Part shown: positions 9,221 to 17,182 of the stretch, piece by piece
How positions within the stretch are numbered: the first letter of the stretch is position 1
Layout: the number at the start of each line of letters is the position of its first letter
Assembly (NCBI GenBank): GCA_002049455.2
Contig: KV919345.1
Location: forward strand, 1 to 20,362
DNA length: 20,362 nucleotides
Direction of reading: 5' to 3'
Origin: Porphyra umbilicalis
Taxonomy: Eukaryota > Rhodophyta > Bangiophyceae > Bangiales > Bangiaceae
The notes under the pieces: generated by a model
Seen by the model: only the letters and a program-made list of their open reading frames with translations
The model's database searches: none
Told to the model about the DNA's origin: nothing
Position numbers and translations under genes: made by a program

Positions 9221-10012
9221 ATGTCGCTGTTTGACGACTGCGTCGAGCAGCACGTCGGCATTCACCCTGCCGCACAACTACAAGCGGCCTTTTTTGTGCC
9301 CACCCCACCTACCGACAACGACCTACTTCTCTTTTCATCCGCTTCCAACTTCTCCCCAGCAGATGCCGTGCTGCTCGAGCCGTGGCTCAACGAACTGGCG
9401 GCGCTGGTGCTCGGCAACGCCGTCTCGGCCGGGGAGAAGCTGCGGCGCGCAGTTTCGCAGTCTGCTCGTGCCCGCGACGCACATCCCCCGCGCTTGTCCG
9501 CCCCTCCCACCTCCGATGACCAGGCTACTGGCCAGTCGCAGGTGACGTCGGGCACTCCGGTGGTCCTGGACGACCAAACCGCCATGGGTCGCAGCGGTCA
9601 CGCGCCGACACGGGCGACGGGCAGGGCCTCGGGTAAGGGCGCCGACCTCGGCGAGACCTTGCGTGGTGCTCCCCGGCAGCCCAACCAGGTCGTCGCCCGT
9701 GGGCTCAAGTCGGTTGACGACCTCATTCTGGCGTGGGAAGATGGGTGGAAGGGGTAGGCGCCCATGAAGGGCTTCCTGCGGGGGGCAGGCGGCAAGCTGG
9801 ACAAGGCGCAGGTGAACCTGCTCTCCAAGGGCAACACTGTCACGAAGAAGATACGGGAGATGGGACGGGAGGAGTTTAGGAGGGCCTATGAGGTTACCAC
9901 TGACGGGAAGGCTCCCACCCTGTTTAGCATCAGAACTAGAATTGAGCGGGAGAATGGGCGGGAGAGTGTGCGAGGTACTAAGAGAGGGCACGGACATATG
10001 TCAACGACCTAG
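9221..10012 (+). pseudogene. Companion frame of the recombinase, interrupted by one TAG
   Basis: The ATG at 9221 opens 178 codons to a TAG at 9755-9757. The same frame continues for a further 84 codons to 10012, so one in-frame stop divides what looks like a single protein of about 263 codons. The C-terminal half is the most ordered: SVDDLILAWEDGWKG, then a Gly/Lys-rich stretch and VTKKIREMGREEFRRAYEV. This Trp/Arg-rich helical pattern weakly resembles the GCR1_C DNA-binding module found with fungal Crypton recombinases; the resemblance is by eye only. The N-terminal part is Asp/Leu-rich and then a Ser/Thr/Ala-rich linker. It is divergently placed to the recombinase, so it may be an accessory DNA-binding factor of the same element. 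Options are a recent nonsense mutation, stop readthrough, or two separate proteins (the second from ATG 9764). Confidence 0.5.
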
Positions 10013-13000
10013 TAGGATCTTTGTGCGTCACCAGTGCAACAGTCCCTTGCTAACACTCTTTTCTTCGCCCCTGGTCACGCCCGGTTGATACCCCCCTTTC
10101 CGCGCTACAGCACATCTGCGTCCCCGGTGCCGACGCTGCCAGATGCGGCCGCCCCTTTCTCTGCAAGTTGGTCCGGACGGTGCCGGCGGGCCCCGTGATG
10201 TTGAATAGCGAGGGAGTTGATGGTGTGGACCGCCCCGTGCTGAAAAACCGGCGACGAAACGTGAAGCCCTGTCGTGACGGTCGGCGGGGGGGTCGCCTCC
10301 AGTGAAAGAATGGCGGCGGGCTCGTCAGGAAGAGCGACGCTGACGCCAGAAACGGAAGTGACAGTGATTACGGTCGTGTCGGCTGCTGTGGCCAGCGTGG
10401 CGGCCAACGCCACTGCCGACACCCGGTCGCACCGTTGAGCGGCCGGGATGGCGCGGGCCGGAGCACAGGGCGGGGACGGGGTCAGTGGCGGCCGTTTCCA
10501 GCGGCGGGGACACCACGGCCGGCCACCGCAATCGTGACAATGAGACGGAGTCGGCGCCTGTGTCGACGCCGCGGCGCGCCCACCTCCCCCAAACAGCGTG
10601 CCTGAAAATGGGGTGGCCTCGCGGCGAGCCCGCGGGTGACGGCGGGAAACAGCGATGGAGGGGGTTCAGGGCCGCGCGCCCGGCGCCGCGGCGGTCCGTG
10701 AGCGCTGCGGCGGCGAGGAGGCAAAGGCGGCCGACTCCCCGTCGGGCAGTGGGGTTCTGGCTCCCACTGCAGTCAGCGCCCGCGGGGCGGCCAGGAGGAC
10801 GAGGGACCGGCGGGTCTGCGGCGGCACGGTACCACCGGATGCTTTGGGGAGGTGGGGGTACGATGGCCGTCCCAAAAAGGAGAGTGGGAATCCAAGACCG
10901 CCCCGACGGCTCAAGGCAACGGCGGTCGGCACAGCGGGCGCCTGCCCCGGCGCCAAAACGGTCGTTTCGGAGCCACTCAACGAAGCCGAATCCCCCGCGT
11001 CACCCATCACCGTGGGGTTATTACGGGAGGGCGGGAGAGGTGGCGTAGGCGGGCCCTGCCCGAGGTTGTCAGCCCCCTCGCCCGCCGTATACGGGGCTGC
11101 TGGGCGCCGCGAGGCCACCCCCGCTGCGCGCCGCTTTCGCTTGAGGCCGCAAGCGGCACCCCCCGCTGCCGTGCGGCGGCCGTAGTGACGGGTCGGGGTG
11201 GGGAGCGGACCTCGGCCGCATCTGCTGCCATGAGCCGCTTGGACGATGGCACGGGCGACGTGCGGGATGTGGGGGCTCGCCGCGGAGCAGACGGCGGCAC
11301 GGTGTACGTCGGTAAGGGGGGGGGAGGGACGGCCGCAGGGTTCGACCCCTTGGCCGCAGGCGGCGGCGGTGCCCCACCAGGAACCAGCTTTATGGGAGCG
11401 GCCGAGCGCCGTCGGAGAGAGCGCGCCCTCCAGCGTGGCGGTTGGCGCGCGGTCCCCGCCCCCTTTCCGGCCTGCCCCGCGCGATGGCCCAACGGCCGAC
11501 CCCCGCCCTGGTCAGCATGTGGTTCCCGCGCCACCCCGGCGACGGCCTCAGACGGCATCTGGGTGGCAGCGGGGTGCGGCGTGGGTAGCACCATACCGCC
11601 GGCGGCGGTCCTGGCGTCTGCGGCCGCATCTGCCGCCAACATCGGCGCTGGAGCCGGCGACGGCGCGACGAGTGACCAGGGCGGCGGCCGCGTGAGCTAC
11701 GGCTCGGGGGGCGACGTTTTCGTGTCGGCGGGCGGGGTGGTGCTGTGCGGCAGCGGCCGCGCTGGTGGCGTGCCGGTACTGGGCGCCCCCGCAGACTCGG
11801 CGACGGACGGCGCGCCCACAGAGGCGGCCGTTGACGCCGCCCGCGTCAACGATGGGGGCGGCGGTAACGAAGACAAGAAGTTCATCGTTTGCGGGGGCCG
11901 CAGTATGGGGGGAAAGCCGGCAGGTATGGGGTGGAGATGGGGAGCAGCGCCGACAGGAGCCCCCTGCACTGCCGGCTGAAAGGCGTCCCCGCTGCCCCCG
12001 GCCGCCGAGGGCGAGGCGCGTGTGCCCGCCCCCGACGGCGACGCCAACACCGGCAGCCGGCCGGCACCTACTCCCTCCTTCGCCAGCAACGGGGAGCTCC
12101 GCGCCCCACCCCCCATCTGAGAACCACGTGGCGGGGGCGCCGACGCGGCGGCAAGCGGCCCGTGCAGTGGCATGGCGGCGCGGGAGCGCAGTGTCCACGC
12201 GGCCAGCGGCGGCGCGTCGAGCGTGGCGCACATCGTCGGACGCCCGGTTGAAGGCGCCTCAGACGACGAAAGCGACAAGGCGTCTGGAAATGGCGCGGCC
12301 GACGTTGTCGGCGGCGAGCCGCGGGGGTGTTTCGCCGGCAACGACCCATAACACCTGTGGGAGACCGATGTTCCCCCCCCTTCCCGGAAGCCAACGGCGC
12401 TTTGTGTTCCACACTCTACTTTGGAGACGCGGGCGGCGCGGGCCGTCGCACGGCGGCGGCCGCAGACGCCCCCGCCTCTGTAGGCCCCGGTAGCGAAAGG
12501 GCGCCCTCGGGGGGCGGGCACGAGGTCAATGGCGACCCCCACCCCCGACGGGCAATTGCCGTCCCCCCCCCCCCCCCTCCCGACGACAAGGCCAAGACAC
12601 GCTCACCCCCTGCAGGAGTCGGCGCCACGATCGGCGATACAGCGACGCTGCTGCCCTCCAAAGGCGACAAGTCCACGCGGCGCCTTCTCCCTCACGTCGA
12701 CAACGTGAGAGGCTGGAACGGCGGCCCGACGGCGACCGTCTTGACAGAGCCACCGCCAGCTCCGCGGCCTGCGGCGACCGACGTCGTGTCGGGCTGGACC
12801 TGGGCCGCGGTGCACGTGGCGGTGCAGATGGGGCCGGTCGACACCGGCGCGCCCGCCGCTGCAGGCGCCTCGCAGGCGACGACCGGGTGGTCGACGCTTC
12901 CTTACGCGTGGCTGTAGATGGGTAGTCGGTCTGGGTGCGCGTCAACGCCCAGCGCCCCAGCCCCCCTGGCGGCGGCGGTGACGACCCGGTGGTGGGCGAC

Positions 13001-13094
13001 GATGGGGCGGCATTACCGGCGGCGAGCAGGTGGGGGGGCGGGGGTGTAGGCCCGTTATCTGACCATGCAATTGATTGGACCAGTGAGAGAGAAT
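10013..13094. other. GC-rich tract with long open frames on both strands
   Basis: No domain was recognised. On the plus strand a chain of Ala/Gly/Asp/Pro-rich frames can be followed from about 10485 through 10655-11185, 11227-12352 and 12385-12917 to about 13094. Within 11227-12352 one frame is broken only by TGA at 11977, TGA at 12118 and TAA at 12350; at a C8 run near 12380 it shifts. On the minus strand an uninterrupted 281-codon Ala/Ser/Pro-rich frame covers 12542-11697, with others at 13215-12526, 11642-11007 and 10422-10105. Third-position GC is similar in both directions in the stretches I compared, so I cannot choose. It could be a decayed low-complexity gene or non-coding repeat-rich DNA. 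Confidence 0.3.
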
Positions 13095-13299
13095 AAAGGC
13101 TCAGAGTTTCTCTGTCGTAAAAGAGAGGAAGGAAAAAACAGAGGTCGCTTCGATGCGATGAACACAAAATTGAGACGCCATGGAGAGGGAGGCACTTTGG
13201 CTCAATGCCGTGCACCTGGCCGTTTTCTGGAAGATTACTCCGACGCCGGATGCCTTTTCAAACGACCCGACAGGCATGCTCACTGTGTGCAGTTTGCGG

Positions 13300-13327
13300 C
13301 TACCACACCTACACCTTGGTGTGGTAG
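13300..13327. repeat. Perfect 10-bp hairpin
   Basis: The arms ctaccacacc (13300-13309) and ggtgtggtag (13318-13327) are a perfect inverted repeat around an 8-base loop. The repeat lies just upstream of the 63-bp repeat array. It could be a dimeric protein site or a cruciform; no partner is known. Confidence 0.65.
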
Positions 13328-13362
13328 GTCGTGGTGGGGAGCTTCCAGCGCCCCTCCCAATG

Positions 13363-13513
13363 CGACGACAGACGGCGTGGTGTGTGGGAGACGACGGGGG
13401 GCTCTGAGGACCGGCCCCCCAATAGCGACGTCCGTCGCCGTGGTGTGGTGGGCGAAAGTAGGAGTCCCCGCGGACCCCCCCAAAAAAACGATGACCGACG
13501 GCGTCGTGGTGCG
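13363..13513. repeat. Three-copy repeat, period about 63 bp
   Basis: Related blocks gacagacggcgtggtgtg, gacgtccgtcgccgtggtg and gaccgacggcgtcgtggtg start near 13366, 13429 and 13494. Read in one frame they give the recurring peptide DDRRRGV, DVRRRGV and DDRRRRG, but no larger protein is evident. The copies are diverged between the blocks. Confidence 0.55.
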
Positions 13514-13829
13514 GCCGACGGTGGGTGACGTCGAGCCCCCGAGACAGCAATGTCTCCGCCAGGGACAAATCACACCGACCCGCGTCCCCAGCGCTCTTGA
13601 CTGTCTCGGAAGCGCCTCCCCCCCCCCCGCGCAGACCGTAGGCGCCGGCGGCAGCGATGGTCCTCGCCGCCAGCACGGGTGCCATGCCGCGGCCGTGCGC
13701 CAGCGAGACACGCAAGTGTGGGCGAGCACCCGAGGCAGGTCGGTAGTGCGTGCGCGTGATTGCAGTAGGCGAGACGAGCCGCGTCAACGTGTGGGAGGGC
13801 AGCGCCTCGTGGTGGCCGGCGTCAGACAG

Positions 13830-14204
13830 GCGGAGGCAGGTGGGCGGCAGGGACAGACGAGCGGCTGCGGCAGACGCCCGACCGCGGAAGGTGGGTGGTG
13901 GCTGCAGGCCGACTGCACTGGCAGTTCAGCGCCGGAAGCTTGTGGGCCAGCGGCGCCTGGAGGGTGGCAGCAGCAAGTGAGCGCCAGCGGCGGGCAGGCG
14001 GGCGGGCAGGGGCGGGTCCGAACCAGCGGCAATATGGCGGCGGTGGCAATTGGGCGGCCACGGCAGACGGGAGGCTGAGGCAGATGGGCAGCGGCAGCAG
14101 GAGGAAGGCCGGCGGGAGGCAGGCGGCGCCCGCGGGTGGGCGACTGCAGCAGATGGGCAGCAGGGGCAGGTTGCTGGCGGCGGCTGGTCGCCGGCTGTCA
14201 CGCG
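13830..14204. repeat. Right subterminal low-complexity zone
   Basis: Degenerate repeats on ggcggcagg and cagatgggcagc (for example gcaggtgggcggcag, cagatgggcagcggcagc, cagatgggcagcagg) fill the zone just inside the right arm. In reverse complement these are the ctgcc/cctgccgcc words of the left zone. No gene is called. Confidence 0.55.
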
Positions 14205-14684
14205 GACGGCCGGCTGGACAGGGCGTCCAGCACCCGGTCAGCGCCCGTTGGCGGGTGGGCGAACGGGGGGGGTGGACCCTCGGCGCGGGTGGGCGCGCAT
14301 CGCCGGGGTGAGAGGGTGCCCCGACGTCCGAGGCAGTTGAGCGTGCGGGGCCAGCGGGGCAGGGCGGGCGAAGCAGGGCGGGGCGACCAGCGCCTGATCA
14401 AACCCCGTACTGTCAGCCTGGCCGGCGATTGCACGTTGCAATTTGATTGGGCCAATTTGATTGGGCCGCTGTGAGAGAGAAAGAGACCAGCGTATGTTCG
14501 TCTCGATGGAGAGACAAACGAGATTCCTAGCCGCAGCGGTGCGGCATGCAAAAAACGGCTAAGAAATAGTGGCTGAGCGTAGTTTTCTGCTGGTACTGCA
14601 TACTTTGTTTTTCTGTGGGCGCATCTCTCTGCGCAATGCCATGTTCGAAACGGCCCGGCGGTGATGTGCACTGCTTGCGCTCGG
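14205..14684 (-). repeat. Right long inverted-repeat arm
   Basis: This is the reverse-complement partner of 3247-3718. The outer ~310 bp are nearly identical, including the 14-bp tandem CCAAT duplication, and the inner ~160 bp diverge moderately in C-rich sequence. The outer boundary at 14684 is followed at once by a small palindrome (cggggacaaccccg, 14682-14695) that is absent on the left. Confidence 0.9.
14440..14467 (-). promoter_or_regulatory. Tandem CCAAT boxes in the right arm
   Basis: Two perfect copies of aatttgattgggcc (14440-14453, 14454-14467) are the reverse complement of the pair in the left arm, so the CCAAT motifs point inward on the minus strand. That this pair is unchanged in both arms fits a functional site, although the whole surrounding segment is also conserved. 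Confidence 0.4.
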
Positions 14685-15057
14685 GGACAACCCCGCTCCA
14701 TGTAATTCATGGCTGAAGAGCAGCAAAGGGTGTCTCAGTGGCAGTGTTGGTCATGTAAACGGGGAGGGCGCTGAGGTGGGGCCGCCTCGGAGACCGACGC
14801 TGGGCGGGGCAGCCGAGGCGCCGGACGTCCACAGATGCAGTGGGCAGTATGAGGTCGCGCAGGCCACTCAGTGCTTGGGGAACGCGTCAGGTACCGCTTT
14901 TTGACCACAGCTCCAGCTGTCGGCAGGGTGCGCCCGCGGTGGCCTACGTCCTTTCCAGCGTGATGGTTTGGCCCTTGCGATGACCTGGTGGTGGTCAGCA
15001 CGAGTTCCTCCGTACCGCTCGGCGCGCATGCTTGCAAGGGGCTGGCCCCGCGGCCGT

Positions 15058-15099
15058 GGTGGCGGCGGCGGTGGCGGCGGCCGCGGCGGCGGCGGCGGC
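15058..15099. repeat. GGC trinucleotide microsatellite
   Basis: The tract is an imperfect (GGC)n run of about 14 units with single GTG and CGC interruptions. Such tracts are unstable and translate as poly-Ala or poly-Gly in chance frames. Confidence 0.85.
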
Positions 15100-16257
15100 A
15101 GCTGGGGAGCCATGGGCTCTTGGAAAAGCCGCCGGCGCCCGGTACCACTTCTGACTGAGAGCCAGCGGTGAGTTGTGGTCGTGGTAGAGGCTGCCGCCAC
15201 CGCGGTCGCCGCAGCGGCACATACGGTTGGAAGGAGGCAGCACGCAGACGCGCCTGCCACCTGGGACGCGACTGCATGCGACAGCGCAGTGGTGGATGAC
15301 ACGAGCGAGGGTGGCGGCGGCGGCAGTGTGCGCGTGTGCGGCAGTTACCCACTCGTCGCCGGTCGCCGCCGACAGACGCGACGGGCGCGACAGGGGGAGG
15401 CCGACCGACCACCGCGTGGGGCCGGCCACCGTGCCGAGCAGCGCCAAGACGAAAGCATTGATCGGCCTTGCCGCTGCGGTCCACACGACAATGCCAGCGG
15501 CGGCGCTTGGGCTAAAAGCTCCAATGCCGACGACACCGCCAGGCATGGGCGGGCGATGCGAGTGACGGTCGACACAGGGGTCGAGGTCGATCGATGCGGT
15601 GGAAGAGGAGAGGGGCGCTATACACAGTGAAGGCGCCCAGGACGTATTCTGGCAGGGTTGCGATGCGGTCCCCTGCCTGCAGAGTACGCTTTGACTACTC
15701 CGTACCTTCTGACAGGGGATCACACGTGGCAGCGAGGGGACCGCCAGGGGACCGACGTGTCCCAAGCACCCCTCCACAGTGACCTGAGAGAGAGGCTCTG
15801 TAAACGGCTTGAGTCCCCTCCCGAAAGTACGACGATGGAGGCCTCACGGAATTATTCTATTAGCCAGATCATCCCTGTCCCAATGTACCGTCCTACCGTC
15901 CCACTAAGCGTTGGTCCCCTGGCTGCGGTAAGCGGTCGCGTCACCCCGCCGGTTCCAATCGGTCCTGCGGTCGGGCGCGCAATCTCAATTATTGAACATT
16001 GGTCGGGCCCAAACGACCCTTGAGGAGAAACAATGAAGGATCTGCGTTGGTCAGAGCGAGATGTGGGGCGAATTGGTATTTGGGTAGGGCCAGAGAGACC
16101 GGGTGCGAATTTGAAATGCGAGAGTTGCGGAGATGTACAGGGGTGCTACATGACTACTGCCCTCTCTTGCCCTCTGGCCAGACTCCCGCGCCTGACGAAC
16201 TTGACTAAACATCCGGGAACCTCAGCTTGCCCTCCGCCGCCCAAGGGGGGTTATCGT

Positions 16258-16292
16258 AGGGTTGTCCAGAGTAGCCTGCTCTGGGCAACCCT
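16258..16292. repeat. 14-bp hairpin with a third copy nearby
   Basis: The segments agggttgtccagag (16258-16271) and ctctgggcaaccct (16279-16292) pair over 14 positions with one T-G wobble and a 7-base loop. A related copy, cctgggcaacccct, lies at 16314-16327. The hairpin is about 275 bp upstream of the proposed LTR and may be part of an older inserted repeat. Confidence 0.6.
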
Positions 16293-16567
16293 GAACATGG
16301 AAGTAGCATATGCCCTGGGCAACCCCTGAGACAGCGATCATATAGATCAAATTTTTGGCAGGTCCTGATGCTCGACACTCGGCCCGATCGGGGCGAGGTC
16401 GCAAGCTCGGCGGGGTCAGCTCCGACCATTAATGCTCGGGGGGATCTCTGATTCAGGCGATAAAAGGGCCAGTCATGCCCTGGGTGCCGGCTGCCTGCAT
16501 GCCGCCACCGGCGTGCCCACGGGCGGCCATGCCGCCGGCGCCGCCCCATCGGCGGCCCAGGCGGCTA

Positions 16568-16952
16568 TGTAGCATATCTCTGCTACCAATTGGCAATTAG
16601 CCATGAGTAGCCCCCTTGACTGGCCGAATCCACGGATGTGTGTGACTCGGCTTGTGGCACGCCCTTTGGGGGGTTACTTCCGCATTGTTTATTTTTTATT
16701 GCTTGCCTGTCTTATCTGTCTGCCGGCACTCATTACGATCGCTTGATCGGATGGTCGATCGACCAGTGCCGTTGTTTGTATTAAACCACCGTGGGTCCGG
16801 GGTCGCCGTCGTGGGCACCACCCGGCGCCCTATCGGACGCCCTCCAACAAAAGGTCTTCTTCCTCGCCGCGACGGCGATAGAACTCGCTTTATTGCTTGG
16901 CTACGGTCGGTCTCAGTGCACTGGTAATTGAACTAACGTTATTCATACCACA
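16568..16952 (+). repeat. Candidate 5' LTR
   Basis: The segment begins TGTAGCAT and ends TACCACA, giving the TG...CA ends typical of LTRs with a length of 385 bp, and the primer-binding site follows two bases later. A T/A-rich stretch (tttattttttattg near 16688) could be the promoter and a TTTATTG near 16890 may lie near polyadenylation. The 3' LTR is outside the window, so the left boundary cannot be verified. Confidence 0.5.
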
Positions 16953-16954
16953 TT

Positions 16955-16972
16955 TGGTGGAGCAGCAGGGGA
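16955..16972 (+). other. Candidate primer-binding site
   Basis: The 18-mer tggtggagcagcagggga starts with TGG (complement of the tRNA 3' CCA) and lies 2 nt after the proposed LTR end. Its reverse complement reads as a T-stem CCCTG, an acceptor strand CTGCTCC, discriminator A and CCA, which has the geometry of a tRNA 3' end. Which tRNA this is cannot be named from the window. Confidence 0.45.
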
Positions 16973-17060
16973 TACCCTCGCCTTTATCGTGCCTCGCGGC
17001 ACGGTGTCCCCGAGAACTTTCTCGCTGCCTCGTGGCATTGTGACGGTGTCGATACGGTCG

Positions 17061-17154
17061 CTTGGCGCGCGGGGCGTAAGCCATCGACTTGTGGGCGTGG
17101 TGCCGGGGGCATCACGGTTGAGATCTCCGACGTTGGCGCGCAGGGCGTAAGCCA
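17061..17154 (+). repeat. Direct repeat pair in the retrotransposon leader
   Basis: A 23-bp sequence (core ttggcgcgc, then gggcgtaagcca) occurs at 17061-17083 and 17132-17154, 71 bp apart, with differences only at single positions. Both lie between the primer-binding site and the gag start, where packaging or dimerisation signals are located in retroelements. That role is inferred from position only. Confidence 0.55.
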
Positions 17155-17182
17155 AGGCGGAACACTTTGTTCAGGTCCCAGT

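Larger units (their letters stand above)
13095..13829. other. Stretch without a gene, with short repeats
   Basis: The first 200 bp are of lower GC than the surroundings; the rest is G-rich. A 10-bp hairpin and three copies of a 63-bp repeat are described separately. Open frames on both strands are Arg/Gly/Thr-rich and have no domain that I recognise. Confidence 0.5.
3247..14684. mobile_element. Candidate 11.4-kb inverted-repeat element carrying a tyrosine recombinase
   Basis: The boundaries are where two inverted arms stop matching: ccgagcgcaagcag reads inward from 3247 on the plus strand and inward from 14684 on the minus strand. Between them lie matching subterminal low-complexity zones, a minisatellite, a spliced Crypton-type tyrosine recombinase gene (minus) and a divergent companion frame (plus). 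The near identity of the outer ~310 bp is what a single recently mobile unit would show. No target-site duplication is visible: tagccg precedes 3247 while ggacaa follows 14684. That argues against an ordinary DDE transposon, which normally duplicates its target, and is tolerable for a tyrosine recombinase. The alternative is two independent insertions of a ~475-bp repeat in opposite directions around an unrelated gene. Cargo function is unknown. Confidence 0.5.
14685..16567. other. Stretch without a convincing gene
   Basis: Minus frames at 15777-14995 and 15484-14735 are Ala/Arg-rich. The first has a hydrophobic segment (VVGIGAFSPSAAAGIVVW) but then runs through the GGC repeat as poly-Ala. 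They overlap and no domain is recognised. From about 15780 to 16340 the GC content is lower and no frame is convincing. A GGC tract and a hairpin are listed separately. Confidence 0.5.

Noticed and set aside
3247..14684. The two ~475-bp arms as LTRs of one retrotransposon
   Set aside because: LTRs of one element are in direct orientation; these arms are inverted, and no gag or RT lies between them.
14995..15777. 260-codon minus-strand frame with a hydrophobic segment as a membrane protein
   Set aside because: It runs into poly-Ala encoded by the GGC tract, has no recognised domain, and overlaps equally long frames.
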